DNA of 64,000 bases from Bacillota bacterium (GTDB lineage Bacteria; Bacillota; UBA4882; UBA8346): contig JAFABB010000011.1 in NCBI GenBank assembly GCA_023426245.1, positions 1 to 64,000 of the forward strand. The letters run 5' to 3'. The notes beneath the pieces were generated by a model. It was not told where the DNA came from. It searched no databases and saw only the letters and a program-made list of their open reading frames with translations. This document shows positions 1 through 8,100 of the stretch, piece by piece; within the stretch, counting starts at the first letter, position 1; every line of letters starts with the position of its first letter. The translations under genes were made by a program, and so were the position numbers.

Positions 1-904
1 AATCCTAGGTTTCAATCCCTCATAGGTAGTCTAAAAACATCAAATAACTAACTGCATTTGACAAAGTAGTATTAAAGTTTCAATCCCTCATAGGTAGTCT
101 AAAAACTTGGGCTAAAGATGTTATTCCATTCCTAAAGTGAGGTGAGTTTCAATCCCTCATAGGTAGTCTAAAAACTCCAGTACCTAAAACAGGGGCAGAA
201 GTTCCTAACGGGTTTCAATCCCTCATAGGTAGTCTAAAAACGATGATGTGGATTCCTACGTTGCCGCCTAATCCTAGGTTTCAATCCCTCATAGGTAGTC
301 TAAAAACATCAAATAACTAACTGCATTTGACAAAGTAGTATTAAAGTTTCAATCCCTCATAGGTAGTCTAAAAACTCCAGTACCTAAAACAGGGGCAGAA
401 GTTCCTAACGGGTTTCAATCCCTCATAGGTAGTCTAAAAACAATTATTGGTCGTCAACCCTCGTTGCCTTCTCATTCGTTTCAATCCCTCATAGGTAGTC
501 TAAAAACGATAATTTTTTGAGGTAGGTGTGGCCCGTGGCAGAGTTTCAATCCCTCATAGGTAGTCTAAAAACGCAGGTATGGCGGCAGCGTTGGGACCGA
601 CTTTGGTAAGTTTCAATCCCTCATAGGTAGTCTAAAAACCTGTTAATGGTAGCGGGTTTAAGTTTCCTATCCAGGTTTCAATCCCTCATAGGTAGTCTAA
701 AAACCGAAAAACATTGGAGAGAGATAGAGGGTGAAGATGAGGTTTCAATCCCTCATAGGTAGTCTAAAAACTTTACTACAATTAAATTTAAGTTTTGCCC
801 GAGATCATAGTTTCAATCCCTCATAGGTAGTCTAAAAACGAGACTGGAGAAATTATTGGTGAAATTCCTACTCTGTTTCAATCCCTCATAGGTAGTCTAA
901 AAAC
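1..904 (-). CRISPR. Type I-B CRISPR array, 14 repeats, left end outside window
   Basis: Fourteen 30-bp repeats start at 9, 77, 146, 212, 278, 346, 412, 478, 543, 610, 675, 742, 810 and 875 and are identical by eye. Spacers are 35-39 nt. Read on the minus strand the repeat starts GTTTTTAGAC and ends GGGATTGAAAC; the ATTGAAAC 3' end is the usual 5' handle of type I-B crRNAs, so transcription runs right to left from the leader at 905-1229, the same direction as cas. Bases 1-8 are the end of a further spacer. Two spacers occur twice (39-76 = 308-345; 176-211 = 376-411) and bases 1-8 equal the end of spacer 242-277, so the leader-distal part has an internal duplication. There are 13 complete spacers, 11 distinct. 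The leader-proximal spacers (right end) should be the youngest. Confidence 0.98.
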
Positions 905-1229
905 CCTTCTGAAATGGACTTTTTTTAGTTCAAAAACAATGGTTTTTTCCACCATGATCTTGAACTTAAATATAAAACACATTGGTTATCCCAAAAACAT
1001 TCCATCGACTCCCGTTGTCGGTCTCCGGGATTTTTTGCATTACCGTAGGTCGACTACAAAATATTTTTTGCCCTCCACCCGGCTTTTTTTAAAGGAATTT
1101 ATTCAGTGGAACCCTAAGCAATTGTCGCGGTCAATTCTTCACGCCATATCATCCCGTCTTTGAAATGGGTGTAAAAATGATTTACGATCCCCTTGGCATT
1201 CACGGGATCAAAACGGAGGGTTGATGAAT
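905..1229 (-). promoter_or_regulatory. CRISPR leader between cas4 and the array
   Basis: This 325-bp stretch between the cas4 stop and the last repeat has no convincing ORF and holds the expected leader position. Next to the repeat it carries a nested dyad: outer GTTCAA (928-933) with TTGAAC (960-965), inner ATGGT (939-943) with ACCAT (951-955), centred near 947. Further upstream, 1006-1055, is a block bounded by TCGAC at both ends and containing CTCCGGGA and GTAGGTCGAC, which resembles leader blocks I remember from other I-B arrays. No residual cas1 or cas2 reading frame is recognisable on the minus strand. Leader function is inferred from position and repeat polarity. Confidence 0.7.
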
Positions 1230-1748
1230 TTATGCCCAGCAAAACTCCCCATAGGCGCACCGACGGCACCATTGATTTTTCTTGGGTACCGGAGGCATTT
1301 CCAAGTACACAATCCGCAAAATATCCCGGCTTACCCTGTCCAATTCCCGTTCCATTGTTTCATCCAAAACCACGGTTTCTTTCCTTTTCTCTTCCGGAAA
1401 ACGCAACTCGCCACGGGCGATCACCCTTTTATTTTTTAATTCCTGCAAATAAAAGGCCAATTGCATCCGGGCGCTCTCGGTAAAGCGGGAGCTCTTTTTG
1501 ATTTCGGCCACTACTAGCTCGCCGTGATCATGTTTGAGCCGATCAAGCTTCAAATGGCCGAGAGAAACTTCTTTTTTCTCCCGGACATAGCTCTGGTCAT
1601 GGATAAAGCGCCCGATTTCCACATTCCCGTTATCCTGATCGGGCGTGATCTGCCGCCCCATCAGCCAGACTTCACGGGGGCAGATGAAATAATACCAGAT
1701 AAGAGTGGCGGTGACTTGGAGATCGGAGAAATTCAACGTATTCATCAT
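1230..1748 (-). CDS. cas4: Cas4 (RecB-like nuclease of spacer acquisition)
   Basis: Cas4 is an Fe-S cluster PD-(D/E)XK nuclease that trims prespacers and selects PAM orientation together with Cas1-Cas2. The 172-residue length is typical. Visible are an early Cys in a YFICPREVWL context (about residue 23), the LKLDRL...ELVVAEIKKS nuclease core (about 67-85) and a C-terminal cysteine cluster WCRRC...FC that completes the Fe-S ligand set. The ATG is preceded by GAGGAAGAA. It lies 7 bp behind cas3, so it is the last gene of the cas operon. Unusually, cas1 and cas2, which normally follow, are absent: the leader and array start at once. Family assignment is firm; whether it still works without a local Cas1-Cas2 is unknown. 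Confidence 0.93.
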   Translation of the reverse strand: MMNTLNFSDLQVTATLIWYYFICPREVWLMGRQITPDQDNGNVEIGRFIHDQSYVREKKEVSLGHLKLDRLKHDHGELVVAEIKKSSRFTESARMQLAFYLQELKNKRVIARGELRFPEEKRKETVVLDETMERELDRVSRDILRIVYLEMPPVPKKNQWCRRCAYGEFCWA

Positions 1749-1755
1749 TTCTTCC

Positions 1756-3996
1756 TCAACACATTAAAGTTTTGGGGTCGCTTCGCAAAACAGCCCCAAT
1801 ATTGGGATCATAATCCAAATCACAAAACAGAATTTCTTCATTGCTTCTGGAATGATGGATTTTGTAATACCAATAAGGCACTTTAACTTCATATAAACGG
1901 CGTTCTCGCGGAGTAACGCTTTGCAGCTCATCAAAAAAACATGATGGAACTACAGAAATGGACTCATATTTACTTTGGCGTGTTTCTTCAAGTTCATCCC
2001 GCTTCCGGTTATCTAAAATCGCCAGCCGGTTTTTCTGGCTCAACCGGTATTGCTGTAAAGCATCTTGAAAACCTTCCCGGTTTTCGAACGGATAGTTTTG
2101 ATAGACATTCTCAATAATATTTAACAAATCTTGTTCGGAAACATCCGGATCGACCGCGGAAAATTCCGAAAACGATTTCGCCAAAAGTTCTTTGTCGTTA
2201 ATTGGATTATAAATCAGCTCCGATGTCTCATCGGCCCGATAGATATAGACTCGGCTATCACGGGTCCGATCTCGATAACGGTTCACCCTCCCCACCCTTT
2301 GGGCGATGGCGTCGGGAGGGGCGCATTCGGTGAATAACCAATCGTAATCGATATCCAAGGATACTTCAACGATTTGGGTTGCAATGACCAAGTTGGCCTT
2401 ATCGATTCCCAATTCAATCCGTAGACGGTCCCGCAAAATAAACCGCGAATGATAACAAACCGGGTTTAAATCAGCAAGTATCGTGGTAAGCTTTTGGCAT
2501 TTGTCCACCGTATTAACGACTACCAGCACTTTATGACCGCTTTGCACTGCCTTGCGTACCGTATCCAGATCTGCTTCAATCAACATGTTTTTGGTACAAT
2601 ACTTGCTACGGGTGGAGGCTAACAATACCGTATCCTTGATGATCGCCGTTCCCGGTAGTTCCTTTTGAAACAATTCCACTAAATTTGCAGGCATGGTTGC
2701 GCTCATTAACAGAAACCGGGCACCCATCTTCGAGAAATGCCGGATCGACGATACGATTAAACCCAAAGTCCATCCATCGTAAGCATGGATTTCATCAAGT
2801 ATAATGACTGCATTGGCCGCATTAATCTCTTTTACAACCCATTTCCCCATATTAAAGCCAATCGTTAAAAATTGATCGACCGTCCCGACGGTAACTGGTC
2901 TGATAAAACATTGATCAAACAAAAGATTACGCCGGTTATTGGTTATTTCGGTTTCTTCTTCGATTTCCCGCTGAAACATTAAATCAGCCGACGAGTGTGT
3001 CAGTCCTACGTTTTCTTCCCCAAAGATATCCACCAAGCGTGACCAGATGCTATTGGCCGTCGCCATCGTTGGCAGCAGGTAAAGAATTTTGGATCCACCC
3101 ATTTTCTGTGAATTGTTAAGCGCCCAGAGCAGAGAAGCTTCTGTTTTACCGCTTCCTGTCGGGGCAACGGCAATTCCATGCCCTACTTGTTCTCCCATCT
3201 TCTGCTGAAACGCTGTTAACCCTTTAAAAATAATTTTTTTGGTGTGGCATCGTTCTTCAATAATCGCGATAATATCCAAAGGATCTCTTTTGATCGAATA
3301 TTCCAATGGGGCATTGGCCGAACCATGCCAATCGGCATAATGCAATACTCCCCGCAAAACGCTGTAAATAACTCGTATCTTCTCAACATTCTCAGTTTGG
3401 AGGCACTTTTGTAAGGATTTTTCAATTAATGTCATTAGAAAAGGAATCACTTTCATTTTCGTTTTTCCAATATCTCCGCTGTGTTCAAGGGAAAATTCCC
3501 AGCCATTCCTTTGAAAGTATGACTTCGCAATATCCAGCGCTTCTTTCACTCCATTTTCATATAAGGTAGGAAGCGGTTTTCCCCTTTCCCGTTCAAAGGC
3601 AGTGAAGTCGGTATTGAGCGGTCGGTGATGAGCCGCCACTGCGAAAACCTCTAACGGGCAGCTAGACAAAGTCGAACGTTTCTGAAGCATATTCCAGCCT
3701 AGCATCACAAAGGGAACGGAGGCCAACTCGTGACGATAATTTTGCCCAAAGTCAAACTTCTGGCCATTTCGAACGGCATCCATCATCTTCTGAAATGGTT
3801 CGATATTTTTTCCGACATCATGCAAAATCACAGTCAACAATGAGCCCTGGATTAATCTCTCTGCGGAAAATGAATATTGCTCCGCCAAGCGGTTAATCAA
3901 AGGCTTGATGGACACCATCATTTCTTCCCAAATAGCATAAACGGCATCCATATGTTGTTGATAACTTTGATCGGGTTTAGCCCAATATGTTGTCAT
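1756..3996 (-). CDS. cas3: Cas3 helicase-nuclease, type I-B
   Basis: Cas3 is recruited by Cascade at a target R-loop, unwinds the DNA and degrades it. The 746-residue protein has an N-terminal HD nuclease domain (first His in the YQQHMDAVY segment, HD in LTVILHDVGKN at about 59-60, further His in AAHHRPLN) followed by a superfamily-2 helicase: Walker A in APTGSGKTE, DEIHAYD as the DEAH-type box, SATMP as motif III and QRVGRVNR as motif VI. HD and helicase are fused in one chain, the usual I-B form. The start ATG overlaps the end of cas5 by 4 bp, implying translational coupling. All motifs look intact, so interference should be possible. Confidence 0.96.
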   Translation of the reverse strand: MTTYWAKPDQSYQQHMDAVYAIWEEMMVSIKPLINRLAEQYSFSAERLIQGSLLTVILHDVGKNIEPFQKMMDAVRNGQKFDFGQNYRHELASVPFVMLGWNMLQKRSTLSSCPLEVFAVAAHHRPLNTDFTAFERERGKPLPTLYENGVKEALDIAKSYFQRNGWEFSLEHSGDIGKTKMKVIPFLMTLIEKSLQKCLQTENVEKIRVIYSVLRGVLHYADWHGSANAPLEYSIKRDPLDIIAIIEERCHTKKIIFKGLTAFQQKMGEQVGHGIAVAPTGSGKTEASLLWALNNSQKMGGSKILYLLPTMATANSIWSRLVDIFGEENVGLTHSSADLMFQREIEEETEITNNRRNLLFDQCFIRPVTVGTVDQFLTIGFNMGKWVVKEINAANAVIILDEIHAYDGWTLGLIVSSIRHFSKMGARFLLMSATMPANLVELFQKELPGTAIIKDTVLLASTRSKYCTKNMLIEADLDTVRKAVQSGHKVLVVVNTVDKCQKLTTILADLNPVCYHSRFILRDRLRIELGIDKANLVIATQIVEVSLDIDYDWLFTECAPPDAIAQRVGRVNRYRDRTRDSRVYIYRADETSELIYNPINDKELLAKSFSEFSAVDPDVSEQDLLNIIENVYQNYPFENREGFQDALQQYRLSQKNRLAILDNRKRDELEETRQSKYESISVVPSCFFDELQSVTPRERRLYEVKVPYWYYKIHHSRSNEEILFCDLDYDPNIGAVLRSDPKTLMC

Positions 3997-4709
3997 ATAA
4001 GAGCCACCACTCTCTCTCCCACCTGAAACCCATCAACGGCTGCTTTAAAACGGACCGGGGTATCGATAAAGGTGAATGGCTGCCGGGACTTCACGCGTCG
4101 TTCATTTCCCCAAAAATCAAATTCGACCGGTAACAATTGAACTTGTGGAGCATAAATATCCCGCATCAATGGAATGGTCCGGAGATCGATATTCGAATCA
4201 TAATTACCGGAATGATTGCCGGGAATCATTGTATATTCAAAATCGCTTACCGGGATTATCTCTGCGGCAAACACCGGACTGATTGATTTTAATTTAAGCA
4301 ATAAATCACTGTTTCCGGCCGTCAAAACATAGTGGGGATCTAAAAAACATCCTCGAATTTTATTCATTAAACTGTTATCATTACATCCTACATAAAGCCG
4401 CATTTCAAAATCAATCAAATACTCCCGGATCAATACAGCCGTTATCGTTTCCCCCGATTTTATTTTCCGGTATTTCCATAAATCACCGACTTTCCCACGA
4501 TGGGTTCCAATGACCCCGAAGTGAATTTGATGATCACGGCAACAAAAATTCATGGCCTCTTGAAATGAAAGCCCCACTGCCGCGCCGACCAAGCCGATTA
4601 ATGCCGTTTTCGGAGGAAGAGGTAAGGTTTGTTGAAGGGTATGGGTCTCTGGGACCCGAAATGAAGCCATTTCCGAATAAGAATGCACTTCGATAAAAAA
4701 CATTTTCAC
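3993..4709 (-). CDS. cas5: Cas5, type I-B Cascade subunit (Cas5t-like)
   Basis: Cas5 caps the 5' handle of the crRNA in Cascade. The 238-residue protein opens with a ferredoxin-like strand (FFIEVHSYSEMASFRVPETHT) followed by LPLPPKTALIGLVGAAVGL, the helix and glycine region characteristic of Cas5 N termini, and ends with FQVGERVVALI. It sits in the standard cas8b-cas7-cas5-cas3 order, overlaps cas3 by 4 bp and starts 5 bp after cas7. The Tneap/Cas5t sub-family is inferred from the neighbouring Cst1/Cst2-like proteins rather than from a specific motif. Confidence 0.93.
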   Translation of the reverse strand: MKMFFIEVHSYSEMASFRVPETHTLQQTLPLPPKTALIGLVGAAVGLSFQEAMNFCCRDHQIHFGVIGTHRGKVGDLWKYRKIKSGETITAVLIREYLIDFEMRLYVGCNDNSLMNKIRGCFLDPHYVLTAGNSDLLLKLKSISPVFAAEIIPVSDFEYTMIPGNHSGNYDSNIDLRTIPLMRDIYAPQVQLLPVEFDFWGNERRVKSRQPFTFIDTPVRFKAAVDGFQVGERVVALI

Positions 4710-4714
4710 TCACC

Positions 4715-5605
4715 CTATTTCTGACAATAATGGCTTTCAATCCAAGAGACCATCGTTTGAAACGAATCGCCAATCGACAAAATATTCTCCGGGAGGTTCG
4801 CAAACATTTCTTTTTTTGCACCCAAGACGTATTCGATAATTTCTTCTTTATAATCGCGAACCGTCTCTTGAATCAGATTAAAATTAATCCCTTTTTGCTG
4901 TGGAATCACTGTTTCCAAAAACACCGGATTCTTAACTCTCAGATATGCCGCAGCCACAAATTTCGGTGAAATATCCGCCAAAAACCGGGTTTGACGCCCT
5001 GTGGACCATAAATTTTTAACCGCATTAACCAGCGCCACGACCCGTTTGGACTTTTCTTCATCAGATATCTCTTGATCAAATCCATCTCCGCAGCCCACCC
5101 GGTCCAATTCCACCAATATGGAGCCCCGATACAGGCCGGAATGAATTTCGGTTTCAAAGATATTGGGATCCCCTCCGGCTTTAACTCCCATATAATTGGT
5201 TCCAAAGTCCAGGTCCCCTTCATACTTGTTAAGTGCGATCAATGGTGAGACTCTCACCGGTGAAGTGCGTTTATAAGCGCTCCCTTTCTTGTCATTATCA
5301 GCCTTTTCCGTGCCCATAAAGCCAAATAAATCATCATCAATAAATTCTTTCGGTTTTTGTTGGGTCGTAGCCGCACCTTTTGCAATCGAAGACTCCGCTC
5401 CTTCTGATAATTTCCAACCCATAGAACCCAATTGTTCCCGCAAAGCACGCCTGACCCACTGGGAAGATCCATAGGGGAATTGTTCCGTCTCCCGTGAGAA
5501 TTTTTTAATGCTAGAAATATTATCAGCTTCTTTATCCGAACCGTTGAGACTCGATAGCGATACCACCGTCAAATAGGTAATGGTCAATGCTTTTCCCGTT
5601 TTCAT
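4715..5605 (-). CDS. cas7: Cas7, type I-B Cascade backbone (Cst2/DevR-like)
   Basis: Cas7 polymerises along the crRNA spacer and forms the Cascade backbone. The 296-residue protein begins KALTITYLTVVSLSSLNGSDKEADN, the N-terminal strand and serine/asparagine-rich loop typical of the Cst2/DevR branch of Cas7, and contains SPLIALNKYEGDLDFGTNYMG in its middle. Its start overlaps the cas8b stop by 4 bp and it is followed 5 bp later by cas5, so all Cascade genes are tightly coupled. Nothing looks truncated. Confidence 0.94.
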   Translation of the reverse strand: MKTGKALTITYLTVVSLSSLNGSDKEADNISSIKKFSRETEQFPYGSSQWVRRALREQLGSMGWKLSEGAESSIAKGAATTQQKPKEFIDDDLFGFMGTEKADNDKKGSAYKRTSPVRVSPLIALNKYEGDLDFGTNYMGVKAGGDPNIFETEIHSGLYRGSILVELDRVGCGDGFDQEISDEEKSKRVVALVNAVKNLWSTGRQTRFLADISPKFVAAAYLRVKNPVFLETVIPQQKGINFNLIQETVRDYKEEIIEYVLGAKKEMFANLPENILSIGDSFQTMVSWIESHYCQK

Positions 5606-7311
5606 TGTTTCTCCTCCTTGTTATTGCCTTTGGCGAAATTATAGCTGTTTAATGCAGCAATCATACAATACTGTTTAAATTCCAAAAAATTCTCATCGGT
5701 TAATTTTCCTTCGTAGACCTCTTTTGGAACAACAAAATCGGGCCCCAAACGAAACTGCAGGCGATTCACTTGCTCTAAAAAATCCACTTTACGACGGCTC
5801 TTCCGTAGTGCGTACAAATCCCCTTTTTTCCCTCCCTTTTTGGTGAGTTCACTTTTTCCTACAGCCATGCCGATTTTTCTGCCAAGTTCGACCGCTGCCT
5901 CTTGTTCTTCTTTTTTCTCCATGTTGTTTTCCCCCTTTATTAATAACTCATAAATCCGTACCAAATCATACAACGGTTTAAAGTAATTCAACTGGGCGTG
6001 ATAAACATGTTGTTCCACCAGGTCCAAAATAGTCTGCTTTTTTAATATCCTTTCACAAATCTTATTCCGGGTCATGCTTTGCATCTCTGCTTTCGTTTGC
6101 TTAAAATCGATGCAATTGTTCAAAGCGTCCTTGATTTTTATATCCGTGGCAGTCTCAACTTTTTGTAACAAACGGAAAAAATAGTATGCTTCTTTAAAAG
6201 GCCATATCATTTTCCCGGCAAACGTACTGCCTTCATCTCTGGTATGAATGGCGTAAAACTCTAAAGGAGCTTTATCAAACGCAAATTCGAATATCGCTTC
6301 CAGCGCGACCGGTGGCAACTCATCGGAAATATTCTCTTGCCGAACCCGTAATTTATTAAATAAGGTATACAAAAAAGCAAAAGCGACTTCAAATGGATGC
6401 TGATAATACCCCCCTAATGGATGTTTGAAATTATGAAATAAATTGGGATCAATTTCTTTGGCATCCTGCAAGGTATCATATGAAACACACATTTTCTCTA
6501 ACGAAGTCGAGTAGGGTAAAAAAATGTAAAGATTATCACCCTGACTCAAATAAAACCCGGTTACTGGAATGAATTTACCCAGAAAGGAACACTTCCAACA
6601 TATCTTCTCCGGTTTACCCGCTTCAGGGTTGAACGATAAAACCCCTGAACTCCCTGTAAGGAAAGGGAACACGGTTTGGTTGGCTTCATCAAAAGTCCCG
6701 GATGGTTCTCCGCATAAATAGCATCTGCCTTCCTTATTCTTAGAAGCAACTTGTATGTTGACATTGGGCTTGACGGCGTTCGGCCCGTCGATTAACAGTC
6801 CGGAAGTCGTTACATCCAAGCCCTTGGCATCTAAAAAACGATCCAACCGCTCCTGCAAGTATGAATATTCATCCGGTAAAATGCCACGTTTCTTTTTCGA
6901 ATTTTTTCCATTAAACACAAAACTGTGATGGATCTTTGCTTGCCAATCGATAGACCCCCCTGTTGGCCGGGGTGCTTTATTGTAAATGATGCCGGCAATT
7001 CCCACCGATTTTCTTTTCGGAAAATCAAAAAACTGATCTCGGATTCTATCGTAATAAAAGTTATAAGATGTTTTTTCTTCCTGCTGCTTCCGAGTGGATA
7101 GGTTATAAAACCTCTCCACTAGAAGCTCATAGGCTTCCAGCAGAGATTTTTGGATATTGTCATTTTCCCCTGCCAAAATTAATTTTTCATCATCGTGAAA
7201 TATTTCTATCCCATCCAAAGGCGTTTCTTCCAACATCTTTATTAAACCCACTAAACCATTGTCCAGCCAAAAATGTCCGAGCTTGGGAAAAATGACTTGG
7301 TTTGTATTCAT
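5602..7311 (-). CDS. cas8b: Cas8b, large Cascade subunit (Cst1-like)
   Basis: Cas8b recognises the PAM and recruits Cas3. The 569-residue protein is Cst1/Cas8b1-like: it has a zinc-ribbon-type pair CYLCGEPSG (about residue 200) and CWKC (about 240), and then a long alpha-helical C-terminal part. The ATG is preceded by GGTGAAGCT. Its promoter region (7331-7364) contains TTGAAT and GATAAT boxes and is partly complementary to the short spacer of the pseudo-repeat RNA at 7417-7492, suggesting Cascade-mediated autorepression. cas8b heads the cas8b-cas7-cas5-cas3-cas4 operon, while cas6 lies upstream, separated by a nuclease-gene fragment. Confidence 0.92.
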   Translation of the reverse strand: MNTNQVIFPKLGHFWLDNGLVGLIKMLEETPLDGIEIFHDDEKLILAGENDNIQKSLLEAYELLVERFYNLSTRKQQEEKTSYNFYYDRIRDQFFDFPKRKSVGIAGIIYNKAPRPTGGSIDWQAKIHHSFVFNGKNSKKKRGILPDEYSYLQERLDRFLDAKGLDVTTSGLLIDGPNAVKPNVNIQVASKNKEGRCYLCGEPSGTFDEANQTVFPFLTGSSGVLSFNPEAGKPEKICWKCSFLGKFIPVTGFYLSQGDNLYIFLPYSTSLEKMCVSYDTLQDAKEIDPNLFHNFKHPLGGYYQHPFEVAFAFLYTLFNKLRVRQENISDELPPVALEAIFEFAFDKAPLEFYAIHTRDEGSTFAGKMIWPFKEAYYFFRLLQKVETATDIKIKDALNNCIDFKQTKAEMQSMTRNKICERILKKQTILDLVEQHVYHAQLNYFKPLYDLVRIYELLIKGENNMEKKEEQEAAVELGRKIGMAVGKSELTKKGGKKGDLYALRKSRRKVDFLEQVNRLQFRLGPDFVVPKEVYEGKLTDENFLEFKQYCMIAALNSYNFAKGNNKEEKQ

Positions 7312-7330
7312 AGCTTCACCAACCTTTAAA

Positions 7331-7364
7331 CATAATCATTATCTTTAAAAAAAAAATTATTCAA
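7331..7364 (-). promoter_or_regulatory. Putative cas8b operon promoter with a crRNA-like target site
   Basis: On the minus strand TTGAAT (7364-7359) and GATAAT (7343-7338) are separated by 15 nt, followed about 27 nt later by the cas8b ATG. The segment at 7345-7331 reads AAGATAATGATTATG and matches the short spacer at 7447-7461 (AAGATGATTATGATG) at 12 of 15 positions, with mismatches only at 6, 9 and 12. The three bases 5' of it on the same strand are TTA, a plausible I-B PAM. The match covers the proposed -10 box. Promoter boxes and target are read by eye; the spacing is a little short. Confidence 0.45.
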
Positions 7365-7416
7365 CGACTTTGCCATCCAAATCGGAGTATAGATTGTTGA
7401 ACAACAGCCAACAATA

Positions 7417-7492
7417 ATTATGGGACTACCTAAAAGGGATTAAAACAAGATGATTATGATGTTAAGCTAGTCTACCTATAAGGATTCGTATG
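7417..7492 (+). ncRNA. CreA/CreR-like crRNA: two degenerate CRISPR repeats around a mini-spacer
   Basis: On the plus strand 7417-7446 matches the 30-bp crRNA-sense repeat at 23 positions, including GACTACCTA, AGGGATT and the terminal AAAC. A second, more degenerate repeat lies at about 7463-7492 (TAG, CTACCTAT, AGG and ATT conserved). Only 14-16 nt separate them. In known type I-B systems a crRNA-like RNA of this layout (pseudo-repeat, short pseudo-spacer, partial second repeat) lies between cas6 and cas8b, exactly this position, and guides Cascade to repress a nearby promoter (CreA, which represses the CreT toxin RNA; CreR-type RNAs repress cas itself). Here the candidate target is the cas8b promoter. 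No CreT toxin is identifiable. A clear promoter for this RNA is not seen either. Confidence 0.65.
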
Positions 7493-7506
7493 TTACCCAA
7501 CAACCA

Positions 7507-8100
7507 TCATATGCAACTTCGGCTGATACAAAGTGAGGTTAACTCGCCGATTTTTAAGTCAATCAGCACAAAACACTTAAGCAGAAAATTATAAAAGACC
7601 AGATCGATGAAAAAATGCTTAGTTTCCGTGGTAATCCGGTATTGCCGGCCGACAAAAGAAAAACCCTTGCCTAACTCCAGTAGAAATTGCTGCAAATTCT
7701 CGATGATCGCCGCTTCAAAATCCGCCTTGGAGAATCCTGGCGGTATCGGCAGTCCCAGAAACTCCAATACATAAGGGTTCTTGATAAAGTCAGCCGGTTG
7801 ATACGCTTCACCTGCAGCCGCGCTTTGAGCCAGCGCCAGTTCTTTATCCCGGGTCGAAAGCAGCCGCTCGCAGTAAAGCGAATGGATATTCCGTTCCAAC
7901 TGCCGTGTGCTCCAGTTCTGCTCCGCCGCTTCATTCATGTAATACTCCCGCGCCGCAAGGTTTTCAACCCGCATAATCAGCCGGTAATGAGTCCAGGTCA
8001 ATTCGCTACGCAGTGCGTACCATTCTCTTTCTTCACTCCCAAAATCTCCAGCCCCATAGTGAACATAAGGCCACATCTCAGGCCATCTCCCCACACCCAA
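7507..8100 (-). pseudogene. YhcG/DUF1016-type PD-(D/E)XK nuclease gene fragment inside the cas locus
   Basis: The 197-residue frame contains the core of the DUF1016 (YhcG) family: LTWTHYRLIMRVEN, an EAAEQNWSTRQLERNIHSL helix, NPYVLEFLGL, then the nuclease half with GRQYRI...FFIDLVFYN...CFVLIDLKIGELT. Full-length relatives are much longer at both ends: the N-terminal helical domain is missing and the frame ends in an unrelated SLCISRSCI tail a few residues after the catalytic D-x-K strand. The first ~20 residues are just another frame of the cas6 3' end, with which it overlaps. The unrelated tail comes from DNA resembling cas6 (see findings). I read it as an inserted, truncated relic, though a short catalytic fragment could still be made. 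Confidence 0.7.

Noticed and set aside
1006..1229. Possible cas1 or cas2 remnant between cas4 and the array
   Set aside because: Minus-strand translation gives short pieces without Cas1 or Cas2 motifs; the block fits a leader better.
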